A stretch of 62,473 nucleotides of DNA from Paramesorhizobium endophyticum (GCF_014640615.1 NZ_BMHH01000023.1:1-62473), one strand, 5' to 3'. Positions 46,615 through 55,495 are shown, numbered from the stretch's first letter. A program made the numbers and translations. Notes: generated by a model not told the origin, from the letters alone.

Positions 46615-47745
46615 ATGGAACGGCTTTCGCTTGCGGCGCATACCCTGTTCGCCGACCTGCTTCAGAAAAGCATGGACGCGACGTTCAGCACGCAATTCCC
46701 CGAGAACGGCTCGTTTTCTCAAGTAAAGCGCAATGGCCGGGCCTATTGGTATTACATGGGCTATCAAACCGGGGCCGGTGGCGGCGATAAGCCCAAGAAA
46801 TGGTCGAAATATGTGGGTCCGGCCGATGATCCTGACATCACCAGGCGGGTCGAGGACTTCAAAGCCATACGGGAGAATTTCCGGGAGCGGCGGCAGATCG
46901 TCTCGGCCCTGACGGGCATGGGACTGCCCCGCCCGGATGCCCTTACGGGCGATCTGGCGGAATTGCTTTGGAAAGCTGGCTTGTTCCGCTTGAGAGCCGT
47001 TCTTGTGGGAACCGTCGCCTTCCAGACCTATGCGGGACTGCTTGGTGTGCGGCTTCCTTCCGCCCAGATCATGACCGGCGATCTCGACATCGCGCAATTT
47101 CATTCGATTTCGGTGTTTGTGGAGGATTCCATCCCACCGATCCTCGAAACCCTGCGTCAACTGGATCAGAGTTTTCGCGAGGTGCCGCATCAAAGCGACT
47201 CCCGCTTTTCCTCCGCCTTGGTCAATGCGCGAGGTTACAGGCTCGAATTCCTGACGCCGAATACGGGCAAGGCCGAATATTCCGACAAGCCCGCCATGAT
47301 GCCCGCGCTTGGCGGCGCGGCGGCGCAGCCCTTGCGTTTCATGGATTTTCTCATCCACCGGCCAGTCCGTTCGGCCCTGCTGCACAAGGGCGGCATTCCG
47401 GTTCTCGTTCCGGCACCGGAACGTTATGCCGTTCATAAGCTCATCGTTTCGGCGGACCGCGGCAAGGAGGCTTCGATCAAGGCGCGCAAGGATGCCGAGC
47501 AGGCGGGCCTGCTCATCGAGGCGCTCGATTTGAATTCGCAAGAGCTCGATACCGGCTTCGCATGGATGGAGGCCTGGCAGCGCGGAAGCGGCTGGCAGCG
47601 CCGGCTGGCCGCCGGGCGGAATCGCCTCGATAAAGACCGCGCCGCGCTTTTGCACAAGGCGGTTGCGGCGGCGGCAGGGCAAGAGAACAAGGCGTTGAGG
47701 GATCTGGGGTTCGGTGAGGATTTCGCCGGTACGGGACGGGGTTGA
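46615..47745 (+). CDS. Nucleotidyltransferase-fold protein (GSU2403 family)
   Basis: The protein has 376 residues. The start MERLSLAAHTLFADLLQKSM is the first ATG after palindrome 2. The central part has the nucleotidyltransferase pattern: VLVGTVAFQTYAGLLGVRLP (fold entrance helix) then MTGDLDIAQF, with the two catalytic-type Asp, near 160. YRLEFLTPN carries a late acidic residue, and APERYAVHKLIVSADR resembles AbiEii/NTP_transf_8 proteins. An N-terminal GRAYWYYMGYQ region looks nucleic-acid related. The substrate is unknown; related folds include toxins and tRNA-modifying enzymes. It is flanked on both sides by TGTATA-type palindromes, unlike any neighbour. Confidence 0.75.
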   Translation: MERLSLAAHTLFADLLQKSMDATFSTQFPENGSFSQVKRNGRAYWYYMGYQTGAGGGDKPKKWSKYVGPADDPDITRRVEDFKAIRENFRERRQIVSALTGMGLPRPDALTGDLAELLWKAGLFRLRAVLVGTVAFQTYAGLLGVRLPSAQIMTGDLDIAQFHSISVFVEDSIPPILETLRQLDQSFREVPHQSDSRFSSALVNARGYRLEFLTPNTGKAEYSDKPAMMPALGGAAAQPLRFMDFLIHRPVRSALLHKGGIPVLVPAPERYAVHKLIVSADRGKEASIKARKDAEQAGLLIEALDLNSQELDTGFAWMEAWQRGSGWQRRLAAGRNRLDKDRAALLHKAVAAAAGQENKALRDLGFGEDFAGTGRG

Positions 47746-47747
47746 GA

Positions 47748-47782
47748 CGGTTATACATTTTCCCGCAAATTATGTATAACCG
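47748..47782. promoter_or_regulatory. Palindrome 3 just past the nucleotidyltransferase gene
   Basis: CGGTTATACAT and ATGTATAACCG are perfect 11-base arms around 13 bases, beginning two bases after the stop codon. It is related to palindromes 1 and 2 by the TATACAT core and may serve as a terminator-like hairpin. Confidence 0.65.
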
Positions 47783-47790
47783 CCCCTCCC

Positions 47791-49080
47791 CTACCGCCCC
47801 TTACTCAGCAGCGCCACCGTTTCCACATGCGAGGACCACAGAAACTGGTCGATGGGCGTCACCCGGTCGATGCGGTAGCCGCCTTGGGTCAGAATGGCCA
47901 GATCGCGGGCGAGGGTCACGGGGTTGCAGGAGACGGCAACGACTTTCGCGATGTTCGACTTGGCGATTTCCTTGGCCTGCGTCTCGGCGCCGGCGCGGGG
48001 CGGGTCGAAGACGAGGCCGTCGAAGCGGGCGAGTTCCTTTGCCGTCAGCGGGCGGCGGAAGAGGTCGCGGCGCTCCATCGTGACCGGCTTCAGGCCTTGC
48101 GTGTTGCGGGCGGCGCGGTCGAGGGCGGCAAGGGCTGCGGCGTCGCTTTCCACCGCGTGGACGGCCATCTTTTCCGCCATGCGGAACGTGAAGGTGCCCG
48201 AGCCGCAGAAGAGGTCGGCGGCGCGTTTCGTCTTCGCAAGATGGCCCATGACGAGCGCGGACATCGTGTCTTCCGCTTCTGCCGTCGCCTGAAGGAAGCC
48301 GCCGGGGGGCACTTCGACGGCGACCTTGCCGAAATGGACGAGCGGCTTTTTCGGCTCAAGGACGATCTCGCCTTCGCAGGTGAGCCTCGCAAAGACATTA
48401 TTTTGCCGCAAGTCCGGACGGAAAACCGCTTCACACTTTTCCTGGACTTGCTTTGTGGCCATCATAAAGGATGTCAGCGCCTTGCGCCGCGCGGCGTCGG
48501 GCAGCTTGCTGCCGGTGGCGGCGATGTCGAGGCCGGATGCGGTGGCCGTCACGGTGAGGCGGAAAGGCTTTCCATCGGGCGCGATCAATGAAGCCAGTTC
48601 GCGCAGGTCAGCCAGCCGATCCGTAATGGCGGGTACGGTTACCGGACATTCTTCGATGTTAATGATCTCATGGCTCTGGTGGCGATTGAAGCCGAGCAGC
48701 ATTCCGCCATCCGTCCGGCGCGCGGCGAAGACGGCGCGGCGGCGGGTTTGCGGGGCGCAGGGAACGAGCGGATCGAGTTCGAAGGTGAGCTTGCGTCCGG
48801 TGAGCGCATCATTTACCAGCCCGCGCTTCCATGCCTGATAGTCATGCGCCTGCCAATGCTGGAGCGCGCAGCCGCCGCATGCCTCGAAATACGCGCAGGC
48901 GGGCGCGATGCGCTCGGGGGAGGCTTCGAGCAGCGCCATCAGCGTGCCGCGATTCTTTTCGCGCGCGATGTTCGCCACTTCGCCGGGGAGCGTGAACGGC
49001 ACGAAGACCTGTCCGTCCGGCAGATTGGCGACGCCGTCACCACCCGCGCCCATGGCCGCTATCGTTACCCGCACCGTCAT
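47791..49080 (-). CDS. RlmD/TrmA-like 23S rRNA (uracil-C5) methyltransferase with an in-frame repeat insertion
   Basis: The protein has 429 residues from MTVRVTIAAMGAGGDGVANL. A TRAM-like N-terminus is followed by the [4Fe-4S] cysteines CAYFEACGGCALQHW and a later Cys (EECPVTV). The AdoMet domain has AADLFCGSGTFTFRMAEKMA, and the catalytic Cys is in VVAVSCNPVTLARDLAILTQ. Residues about 210-225, KQVQEKCEAVFRPDL, are encoded by a copy of the 44-bp palindromic core found in triplicate at 38506. It sits in frame in the central domain before RLTCEGEIVLEPKKP. The start overlaps the tlyA stop, so the two RNA methyltransferases form an operon. RlmD or RlmC specificity cannot be fixed. Confidence 0.9.
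   Translation of the reverse strand: MTVRVTIAAMGAGGDGVANLPDGQVFVPFTLPGEVANIAREKNRGTLMALLEASPERIAPACAYFEACGGCALQHWQAHDYQAWKRGLVNDALTGRKLTFELDPLVPCAPQTRRRAVFAARRTDGGMLLGFNRHQSHEIINIEECPVTVPAITDRLADLRELASLIAPDGKPFRLTVTATASGLDIAATGSKLPDAARRKALTSFMMATKQVQEKCEAVFRPDLRQNNVFARLTCEGEIVLEPKKPLVHFGKVAVEVPPGGFLQATAEAEDTMSALVMGHLAKTKRAADLFCGSGTFTFRMAEKMAVHAVESDAAALAALDRAARNTQGLKPVTMERRDLFRRPLTAKELARFDGLVFDPPRAGAETQAKEIAKSNIAKVVAVSCNPVTLARDLAILTQGGYRIDRVTPIDQFLWSSHVETVALLSKGR
48408..48451. repeat. Family G palindromic core inside the rlmD-like coding region
   Basis: GCAAGTCC...GGACTTGC surrounds the same interior as the tandem array (ACCGCTTCACACTTTTCCTG). The arm base that differs (A for C) is compensated on the other side (T for G). 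It is read in frame on the minus strand without a stop. Confidence 0.95.
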
Positions 49081-49838
49081 TGGTCTTTGATTCCTGCTAA
49101 AAGATATTCGCGGTTGCCGTCGCCGCCTTCGATGGGTGACGGGCAGAGGCCCAAAGTGCGCCAGCCGGGCAACGTCTCCAGCCAAGCCGCCAATTCGTCC
49201 GCCACGCGCTCGCCATCCGCAGGGTCGCGCAGAATGCCGCCCTTGCCGATGCCCTCGCGCCCCACCTCGAATTGCGGCTTGACGAGCAGGACGCAGTGGC
49301 TCCCCGCTTCGGCCAGAGCCAATGCGGGCGGCAGGGCCAGTTTCAGCGAGATGAAGCTGACGTCGGAGACGACGAGATCGATCTTGCGGCCAGCGAGATG
49401 GCTTCGGTCGAGCGTGCGGGCGTTCAGCCCCTCGTGATTGGTCACGCCCGGGTCGCTGCGCAGGCGCTCATGCAATTGATCGTGGCCGACATCGACGGCA
49501 ACGACATGCGCCGCGCCGCGCTCCAGCAGCACCTGGCTGAACCCACCGGTCGAAGCCCCGATATCGAGCGCCGTGCGGCCTTTCACATCAATGCCGAAAT
49601 GGTCGAGCCCGGCGATGAGCTTCAATGCCGCGCGCGAGACATAAGCGCTCGCGGGATCATCGACTTCGACCTTGGCATCGGCGGCGACTGGCATTCCGGG
49701 CTTGGTGGCGGGCTTGCCGTCAATTTTCACCGTACCGCGCGCAATAGCGTCCCGCGCCCGCGAGCGGGTGGGGAAAAGGCCACGATCCACCAGGAGCTGG
49801 TCGAGGCGGGGACGGGAGGGACTGGAGTTGTCGTGCAT
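49077..49838 (-). CDS. tlyA: TlyA-family 16S/23S rRNA 2'-O-methyltransferase
   Basis: The protein has 253 residues. An S4 RNA-binding domain comes first (RPRLDQLLVDRGLFPTRSRA...GTVKIDGKPATKPG), then an FtsJ-like methyltransferase: ALDIGASTGGFSQVLLERGA (AdoMet loop), DLVVSDVSFISLKLALPPAL and VLLVKPQFEVGREGIGKGGI, with the K-D-K-E-type residues. TlyA enzymes 2'-O-methylate rRNA. The haemolysin name in databases is historical. It lies between dxs and the rlmD-like gene, an order kept in Rhizobiales. Confidence 0.95.
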   Translation of the reverse strand: MHDNSSPSRPRLDQLLVDRGLFPTRSRARDAIARGTVKIDGKPATKPGMPVAADAKVEVDDPASAYVSRAALKLIAGLDHFGIDVKGRTALDIGASTGGFSQVLLERGAAHVVAVDVGHDQLHERLRSDPGVTNHEGLNARTLDRSHLAGRKIDLVVSDVSFISLKLALPPALALAEAGSHCVLLVKPQFEVGREGIGKGGILRDPADGERVADELAAWLETLPGWRTLGLCPSPIEGGDGNREYLLAGIKDQ

Positions 49839-49888
49839 CGCGTCTTCATGACGGAGTGGGCGATGAAGAGCAAGCGGGGAATGTTTTG

Positions 49889-50092
49889 ATGGAAACGCTG
49901 GCGCTCTACGTTGCCCCCCTCTGCCCTGCCGGGCATCTCCCCCGCAAGGGGGGAGATTACGCCGTCATGAACGCCCGGCACCAATCGCTGACGTTGCAGA
50001 ATGAGCGTGGAGAGCCGTGCCAGCCAATCTCCCCCCTTGCGGGGGAGATGTCCGGCAGGACAGAGGGGGGCGCTGTCCCGCCGAGGGACGTT
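49889..50092. repeat. Long mosaic palindrome, family A copy 7
   Basis: ATGGAAACGCTGGCG, CCCCTCTGCCCTGCCGGGCA and inner hairpin are on the left; the right arm has GACAGAGGGGGGCGCTGTCC. It lies between dxs stop and tlyA start. Confidence 0.88.
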
Positions 50093-50108
50093 AATATAAC
50101 TACAAACT

Positions 50109-52028
50109 TCAAGCCCGCGATGGCGCGGCCACCACATCCTGCCCCAGCGCCGCGAATACCGCCTGCACGATCCCGGCCCTATCCAGCCCGACGCGTTTGT
50201 ACATCGCCTCGGGCTTGGCGTGGTCGATATAGACATCAGGTAGGGTCAGGGGCCGCACGCGCAGGCCGCCGTCGAGGAGGCCGTCATGGGCGAGGAAATG
50301 CAGCACATGCGAGGCGAAGCCGCCGATGGCGCCCTCTTCCACCGTGATGAGCACTTCGTGCTCGCGGGCGAGGCGGCGGATCAAATCTTCATCCAGCGGC
50401 TTGGCGAAGCGCGCGTCGGCAACGGTGGTGGAAAGGCCCGCGGCGTCCAGTTCCTCGGCGGCATCAAGGCATTCCTGCAGGCGCGTGCCGAAGGAGAGCA
50501 GCGCGACCTTGGTGCCTTCCTTGACGATGCGGCCCTTGCCGATTTCCAGCACCTGCCCGCGTTCCGGCATTTCCACGCCGACGCCCTCGCCGCGCGGATA
50601 GCGGAAGGAGATCGGGCCCTCGTCATATTCCGACGCCGTGCGCACCATATGGCGCAGCTCCGCCTCGTCGGAAGCAGCCATCACCACGAAACCGGGCAGC
50701 GCAGCGAGGAAGCCGGTGTCGAAGGAGCCGGCATGGGTCGCGCCATCGGCGCCGACAAGCCCGGCGCGGTCGATGGGGAAGCGCACGGGCAGCTGCTGCA
50801 ACGAGACGTCATGGACCACCTGGTCATAGCCGCGTTGCAGGAAGGTGGAGTAGATCGCGGCGAAGGGCTTCAGCCCCTCGGTCGCCAGTCCTGCCGCGAA
50901 GGTGACGGCGTGCTGTTCCGCAATGCCTACGTCAAAGGTGCGGTCCGGGAAGACCTCGCCGAAAAGGTCCAGCCCGGTACCACCAGGCATTGCCGCCGTA
51001 ATGGCGACGATGCGCTCGTCATGGCGGGCTTCCTCGATGAGGCTGGTGGCGAACACTTTGGTATAGGACGGCGCATTGGCCGGGGCCTTGGCCTGTGCGC
51101 CGGTGATGACGTCGAACTTATTGACGCCATGATATTTGTCGGCGGCGGCTTCCGCCGGGGCATAGCCCTTGCCCTTTTGCGTCACCACATGGATTAGCAC
51201 CGGGCCGTCCACGGTGTCGCGAACATTCTTCAATACCGGTAGCAGGTGCTCGAGATTATGGCCGTCGATGGGGCCGACATAATAGAAGCCGAGCTCCTCG
51301 AAAAGCGTGCCGCCCGTCCAGAAGCCGCGCGCATATTCTTCCGAAAGCCGCGCCTTTTCCTGCAGGAATTTCGGCAGGCGGCGGGTCAACTGCTTGGCGG
51401 TGTCGCGCAGGCTACGATAGGTCGGGCCGGAGACGAGGCGGGCGAGATAGGCGCTCATGCCGCCGACGGGCGGGGCGATGGACATGTCGTTGTCATTGAG
51501 GATGACGATCAGCCGCGCGTCGAGCGCACCGGCATTGTTCATTGCCTCATAAGCCATGCCCGCCGACATGGCCCCATCGCCGATGACGGAGATGACATTG
51601 CGCATCTCGCCCGTCAGCCCGCTTGCGACAGCCATGCCGAGCCCGGCGGAAATGGAGGTGGAGGAATGGGCCGCGCCGAAGGGGTCGTATTCGCTCTCCG
51701 AGCGCTTGGTGAAGCCCGAAAGCCCGCCCTCCTGGCGCAGCGTGCGGATGCGATCGCGCCGCCCGGTCAGGATCTTGTGCGGATAGGCCTGATGACCGAC
51801 ATCCCAAATGATACGGTCATGCGGCGTGTCGAAGACGTGATGCAGCGCCACCGTCAACTCCACCACTCCAAGGCCCGCGCCCAAATGCCCGCCGGTGATC
51901 GAGACCGCGTCGATCAGCTCGGCGCGCAATTCGGCGGCCAGCTGCGGCAGATCGCTCTCAGGCAGCTTGCGTAAATCGGCCGGCGTCGGCGCGCGGTCGA
52001 GCAGCGGCGTTGCGGGTCTCGTCGTCAC
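50109..52028 (-). CDS. dxs: 1-deoxy-D-xylulose-5-phosphate synthase
   Basis: Dxs condenses pyruvate and glyceraldehyde 3-phosphate with TPP to start the MEP isoprenoid pathway. The protein has 639 residues from a GTG ([20 protein letters not shown]) preceded by AGGAGATAACT. The TPP/Mg motif is [20 protein letters not shown]...NDNDMSI near 155-190. [20 protein letters not shown] holds the catalytic His region. The transketolase pyrimidine part has [17 protein letters not shown] near 375. The C-terminal domain ends [19 protein letters not shown]. Together with ispH it shows that the MEP route is used. Confidence 0.97.
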   Translation of the reverse strand: MTTRPATPLLDRAPTPADLRKLPESDLPQLAAELRAELIDAVSITGGHLGAGLGVVELTVALHHVFDTPHDRIIWDVGHQAYPHKILTGRRDRIRTLRQEGGLSGFTKRSESEYDPFGAAHSSTSISAGLGMAVASGLTGEMRNVISVIGDGAMSAGMAYEAMNNAGALDARLIVILNDNDMSIAPPVGGMSAYLARLVSGPTYRSLRDTAKQLTRRLPKFLQEKARLSEEYARGFWTGGTLFEELGFYYVGPIDGHNLEHLLPVLKNVRDTVDGPVLIHVVTQKGKGYAPAEAAADKYHGVNKFDVITGAQAKAPANAPSYTKVFATSLIEEARHDERIVAITAAMPGGTGLDLFGEVFPDRTFDVGIAEQHAVTFAAGLATEGLKPFAAIYSTFLQRGYDQVVHDVSLQQLPVRFPIDRAGLVGADGATHAGSFDTGFLAALPGFVVMAASDEAELRHMVRTASEYDEGPISFRYPRGEGVGVEMPERGQVLEIGKGRIVKEGTKVALLSFGTRLQECLDAAEELDAAGLSTTVADARFAKPLDEDLIRRLAREHEVLITVEEGAIGGFASHVLHFLAHDGLLDGGLRVRPLTLPDVYIDHAKPEAMYKRVGLDRAGIVQAVFAALGQDVVAAPSRA

Positions 52029-52086
52029 AGTTATCTCCTCATGATCAAGGACAGGCGTAACGCAATCGGGGCGAGGTCGCAAGCAG

Positions 52087-52140
52087 AAGGGAGTAAGGGA
52101 AGGGGAGTATGTGTCCCCTTCCCTACTCCCTTACTCCCTC
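52087..52140. repeat. GGGAGTAAGGG hairpin (family H variant, copy 5)
   Basis: AAGGGAGTAAGGGAAGGGGA is mirrored by TCCCCTTCCCTACTCCCTTA around GTATGTG. It abuts the pirin stop codon and lies 58 bases upstream of the dxs GTG. Confidence 0.88.
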
Positions 52141-53065
52141 AACTTTCCGGCAGCGGAATGAACTCTTCCTCATCCCCCGGCACGATGCCGAAACGGCCGG
52201 TGCGCCATTCTTCCTTGGCCTGCTCGATGCGCTCTTTCGAAGAGGAAACGAAGTTCCACCAGATATAGCGCTTCGAGGAAAGTGCAGCGCCGCCGAAGAG
52301 CATGACATGCGCCGCATGGTCCTCCGCAGCGGATATAATGATCTCATCGCCGGCGCGGAAGGCGAGAAGCCGGTCGGACTGGAAAGTTTCGCCTGAAATT
52401 TCGACCGCGCCGTCGAGAATATAGATGGCGCGCTCCTCCGCTGCGTTGGGGATGACGAAACGGCCGCCGGGCGCGATGCGGATATCGGCATAGAGCGTGT
52501 CGCTATATTGCGTGACCGGCGATTTTTCCCCATGCAACGCGCCGATGATAAGGCGTGCCTCAACGTTTTTGTCCCGAATCTGCGGCAGCTTGGCGGCTAC
52601 AGTGTGGTCGAAAGCGGGCGACGTCTCCTCCAGCGCGTCCGGCAGGGCAAGCCATGTCTGCAGGCCGGAGATGGAGAGCGGACCGGCGCGAAGCTCCTCC
52701 GGCGAGCGCTCGGAATGGACGATGCCCCGCCCCGCCGTCATCATATTCACATCGCCCGGCGCGATCACCATCTGCGTGCCCAGGCTGTCGCGATGGCGGA
52801 TCTGGCCGTCGAAGAGGTAGGTGACGGTGGAAAGGCCAATATGCGGATGGGGGCGCACGTCGATGGCCGCGCCGGGGCGCAGCAAGGCCGGGCCCATGCG
52901 GTCGAAGAAGATGAACGGTCCCACCAGCCGCCGCTTGGCAGTGGGAAGCGCGCGCCGCACCTCGAGCCCGCCAATGTCGCTGGTGCGCGGGATGATCAGC
53001 GTCTCGATGGAATCGACCGCGTGAGAGTCGCCTGGCTCGGGATCGGTGCCCGGGAAAAAGCTCAT
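52139..53065 (-). CDS. Pirin family protein
   Basis: The protein has 308 residues and a bicupin fold. The N-terminal cupin carries the metal-binding pattern VRPHPHIGLSTVTYLFDGQI (two His) with HRDSLGT and ...GIVHSERSPEE (His, Glu), typical of pirins including YhaK-like quercetinases. The C-terminal cupin has AGDEIIISAAEDHAAHVMLF and a conserved YIWWNFVSSSKERIEQAKEE tail. The function varies in the family (redox sensing, dioxygenase); no specific role can be assigned. It is separated from dxs by a GGGAGTAAGG hairpin. Confidence 0.92.
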   Translation of the reverse strand: MSFFPGTDPEPGDSHAVDSIETLIIPRTSDIGGLEVRRALPTAKRRLVGPFIFFDRMGPALLRPGAAIDVRPHPHIGLSTVTYLFDGQIRHRDSLGTQMVIAPGDVNMMTAGRGIVHSERSPEELRAGPLSISGLQTWLALPDALEETSPAFDHTVAAKLPQIRDKNVEARLIIGALHGEKSPVTQYSDTLYADIRIAPGGRFVIPNAAEERAIYILDGAVEISGETFQSDRLLAFRAGDEIIISAAEDHAAHVMLFGGAALSSKRYIWWNFVSSSKERIEQAKEEWRTGRFGIVPGDEEEFIPLPES

Positions 53066-53182
53066 GAGGGTTGTCCGCCATTCGTTTGAGGACGCTTGTC
53101 GCGCCGATATGTGGCGACTTTATAGGCGGATGCGGGGCGGGCAAGTCACTGGAATGGAGACGGAGTGTTTCGTGAAGGAAAG

Positions 53183-53330
53183 TCCCCTTCCCCCTTACGG
53201 GGAAGGTGCCCGCGTTAGCGGGCGGATGGGGGTGGTGACGACTGCGCTTTTGCTGAAGACCGTGGTGTAAACGTCACCACCCCCACCCGACCCTGCGGGC
53301 CACCCTCCCCCCAAGGAGGAGGGAGGGCGC
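53183..53330. repeat. Intergenic mosaic palindrome, family B copy 4
   Basis: CCCCTTCCCCCTTACGGGGA and GCGGATGGGGGTGGTGACG are on the left, GTCACCACCCCCACCCGACC and CCACCCTCCCCCCAAGGAGG on the right. The 288-base pirin-YidB gap holds nothing else. Confidence 0.85.
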
Positions 53331-53353
53331 GTTTTCGCGGAGCCGCGCTCTGC

Positions 53354-53779
53354 CTACAGCAGCTTCGCGAGATCCTGCTCGCTCGGAACCTGGCCGTTGG
53401 CGGTGAGCTTGTCGATGATGCCGGGGAGGTTCTGCGAAAGCTGCGACAGCACGTCGTCCTCGCTCAGCCCCGACTGCTGGGCAAGGTTGCTCACGGTCTG
53501 CGGACCCAGGGCCTGCCCGAGCTGCGTGGGCTCGATCGGCTGGTTCGGGCCGTTGCCGACCCATGAGCTCACCTTGTCGCTATGCCCGGCATTGCTCAGC
53601 TTGTCGAGAAGGCCGCTGAGGCCGCCGCCACTTGGCGCCGAGGTGTCCTGCACCGCACCCTGGCTGCTGCCGCCGCTCAGCATCTTGCCGACGAAAAGCG
53701 CGCCAAGGGCGAGCATCAGAGGCTTCGCGAGGCCGCCGCCGGGAACCGCCTGGCCAGAGGCATCGTCAAATAGTCCCAT
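53354..53779 (-). CDS. YidB/DUF937 family protein
   Basis: The protein has 141 residues; AAGGAGA precedes the ATG. An N-terminal hydrophobic Ala/Gly/Leu segment (GGLAKPLMLALGALFVGKML) and a Ser/Gly-rich linker lead to the YidB-type repeat: LSNAGHSDKVSSWVGNGPNQ, PIEPTQLGQALGPQTVSNLA, and GLSEDDVLSQLSQNLPGIID. The fold resembles the helical DUF937 module. The function is unknown; it is often found with stress genes. It is divergent from the GlsB-like gene, sharing a 138-base AT-rich promoter region. Confidence 0.88.
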   Translation of the reverse strand: MGLFDDASGQAVPGGGLAKPLMLALGALFVGKMLSGGSSQGAVQDTSAPSGGGLSGLLDKLSNAGHSDKVSSWVGNGPNQPIEPTQLGQALGPQTVSNLAQQSGLSEDDVLSQLSQNLPGIIDKLTANGQVPSEQDLAKLL

Positions 53780-53839
53780 GGGAATGTCTCCTTAAAATAA
53801 ATACCCGTCCATTTACTTATAGTCATCCAGTAAATACAG

Positions 53840-53865
53840 TTTTGCAAGTATGTGTTGTTGCAAAA
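53840..53865. promoter_or_regulatory. Inverted repeat in the yidB-glsB divergent promoter region
   Basis: TTTTGCAA and TTGCAAAA flank ten bases in the AT-rich stretch between two divergent stress-type genes. It is a candidate operator. Confidence 0.4.
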
Positions 53866-53917
53866 TACCTCGTAGTATGAAAATATATTTAAGGAATACG
53901 CATAGGAGAGGATTCCC

Positions 53918-54178
53918 ATGGGCTTCTTAAGCTGGATACTACTTGGTCTCATTGCCGGATTCATCGGAAGCAAGATCGTGAACAAGAGCGGCCAGGGCAT
54001 GTTCCTGGACATTGCGCTCGGCATCTTCGGAGCGATCGTCGGGGGGCTGGTCTTCAGCCTTTTCGGGGCAACCGGCATCACGGGCTTCAACATCTACAGC
54101 CTCATCGTCGCCGTGCTCGGCTCCGTGGCGGTGCTGTGGATTTATCATGCCATAACGGGCCGTAGCAGCCTCAGTTAG
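53918..54178 (+). CDS. GlsB/YeaQ/YmgE family membrane protein
   Basis: The protein has 86 residues; TAGGAGAGG precedes the ATG. It has three hydrophobic helices: LSWILLGLIAGFIGSKIV, GMFLDIALGIFGAIVGGLVF and YSLIVAVLGSVAVLWIYHAI. The glycine-rich GLIAGFIGSK and DIALGIFGAIVGG patterns define the transglycosylase-associated/GlsB family, small inner-membrane proteins induced by stress in many bacteria. The biochemical function is unknown. A clear intrinsic terminator lies 29 bases past the stop. Confidence 0.93.
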   Translation: MGFLSWILLGLIAGFIGSKIVNKSGQGMFLDIALGIFGAIVGGLVFSLFGATGITGFNIYSLIVAVLGSVAVLWIYHAITGRSSLS

Positions 54179-54207
54179 GCGGGGCCTGACGACATCGTGC
54201 CTCCAAC

Positions 54208-54238
54208 CCTATGCATCGTCATGGTGCATAGGTTTTTT
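54208..54238 (+). terminator. Intrinsic terminator after the GlsB-like gene
   Basis: CCTATGCA and TGCATAGG pair around TCGTCATGG, followed directly by six T residues. Confidence 0.85.
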
Positions 54239-54301
54239 AGACCGAACAAAGCGCAAAAAGCTGTTGCATTTTCAAAATTTTTAACCTCTGGGGGCTTCAA
54301 C

Positions 54302-55471
54302 ATGTCAAAGTTGCTGTATCTTCCAGAACTTGATGGGCTCAGGGCCATCGCATTTCTTTTAGTTCTGGTTTCGCATTTTCCCGTCACGACCACTTCCAGC
54401 ACCTTGAAGCTAATTACGATTTATGCGGGCGAGGTTGGTGTCAATCTCTTTTTTGTGATCTCAACCTATCTGTTTTTTACGATCTTGCCGAAGGAGTGGG
54501 ACGCAAGGGGGCGGATCAGCGTCCGCGATTTTATTATTAGGCGTTTGTTGCGGATTTACCCATTGCTGTTTGTTTTTGTGCTCGGATCAGTGGTGATATA
54601 TGGCACCACCGAATATTATCGTGCCGTATCTATACTATTGCTTATCGACAGCATCGTTCTAGCAATGACCACATTTAGTTATTCCGTTCTCTACACCGGG
54701 CATTTCTGGACTTTGTCGGTCGAGTTTCAAGTGTACCTTCTCATACCGGCTGCGCTTATACTCCTTAAGCGCATCGGCATGGTCAAATTTGCTTGGGCTA
54801 TTGCTGCAGTCTTTATATATTGCCTCGCCCTGCGGTTCGTTTTTTTCAAGCTGCAAATTGGACAACTCGCCTTCCAGGCTTTGTCATTTCTGAGCCCTGA
54901 GCCTTTCCTCGTCGGAATAGCGCTGGCCACATTCAAACCGCGCTGGCACTGGACGATCTCGGCCCTGGTAGCCGGCGGGGCCATGTTGATCTATTTCCGC
55001 CTACCATATCCATTCACGACGAGCATGCCAGGCATTATATTGGGGAAACCAGCCGGGGCGGTTATGCTCGCCGCTCTAATCGACATTGCGCTTCGTGCGC
55101 CCCTGGGCGCCATTCTGCGTCTGACACCTTTCCTATATTTAGGAAAGATCAGCTACGGCTTATATGTGTTTCACGTATGGGCTATCTGGCAAGTTGTACA
55201 AAGGCTCGAATTGGCGGGTTGGGTACTTCGGTCACCGTCGGAACCTCCCTCCACCGTCACATACTTTACCGTGCTGGCATTGGTGTTCACTGTGACAATG
55301 ATCGCCGCATCCATCAGTTTTTATGTCCTTGAGCGGCCCATCGATCGGCTGAAGCGGAGATTTACGATCGTGGAAACGAGAACCTCGGTGCGGGAGGAGC
55401 CGTTATTGACGGGAGTGAGTGGTTCTCGTTCAGCAATTCCTTCCCCATCGCTCGCGGTCGAGCGAGTTTAA
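54302..55471 (+). CDS. Acyltransferase-3 family membrane protein (OafA-like), atypical composition
   Basis: The protein has 389 residues from MSKLLYLPELDGLRAIAFLL. It has about ten transmembrane helices. The family signature is YLPELDGLRAIAFLLVLVSH with the catalytic-type His, and RRLLRIYPLLFVFVLGS and TGHFWTLSVEFQVYLLIPA follow, typical of O-acyltransferases that decorate lipopolysaccharide or other glycans. The gene and its leader are visibly more AT-rich than neighbours, with frequent TTA, TTT, ATA and AGT codons, suggesting recent acquisition. There is no polysaccharide partner beside it. Confidence 0.9.
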   Translation: MSKLLYLPELDGLRAIAFLLVLVSHFPVTTTSSTLKLITIYAGEVGVNLFFVISTYLFFTILPKEWDARGRISVRDFIIRRLLRIYPLLFVFVLGSVVIYGTTEYYRAVSILLLIDSIVLAMTTFSYSVLYTGHFWTLSVEFQVYLLIPAALILLKRIGMVKFAWAIAAVFIYCLALRFVFFKLQIGQLAFQALSFLSPEPFLVGIALATFKPRWHWTISALVAGGAMLIYFRLPYPFTTSMPGIILGKPAGAVMLAALIDIALRAPLGAILRLTPFLYLGKISYGLYVFHVWAIWQVVQRLELAGWVLRSPSEPPSTVTYFTVLALVFTVTMIAASISFYVLERPIDRLKRRFTIVETRTSVREEPLLTGVSGSRSAIPSPSLAVERV

Positions 55472-55495
55472 AACAAGTAGGAGTTGTAGGAATTA

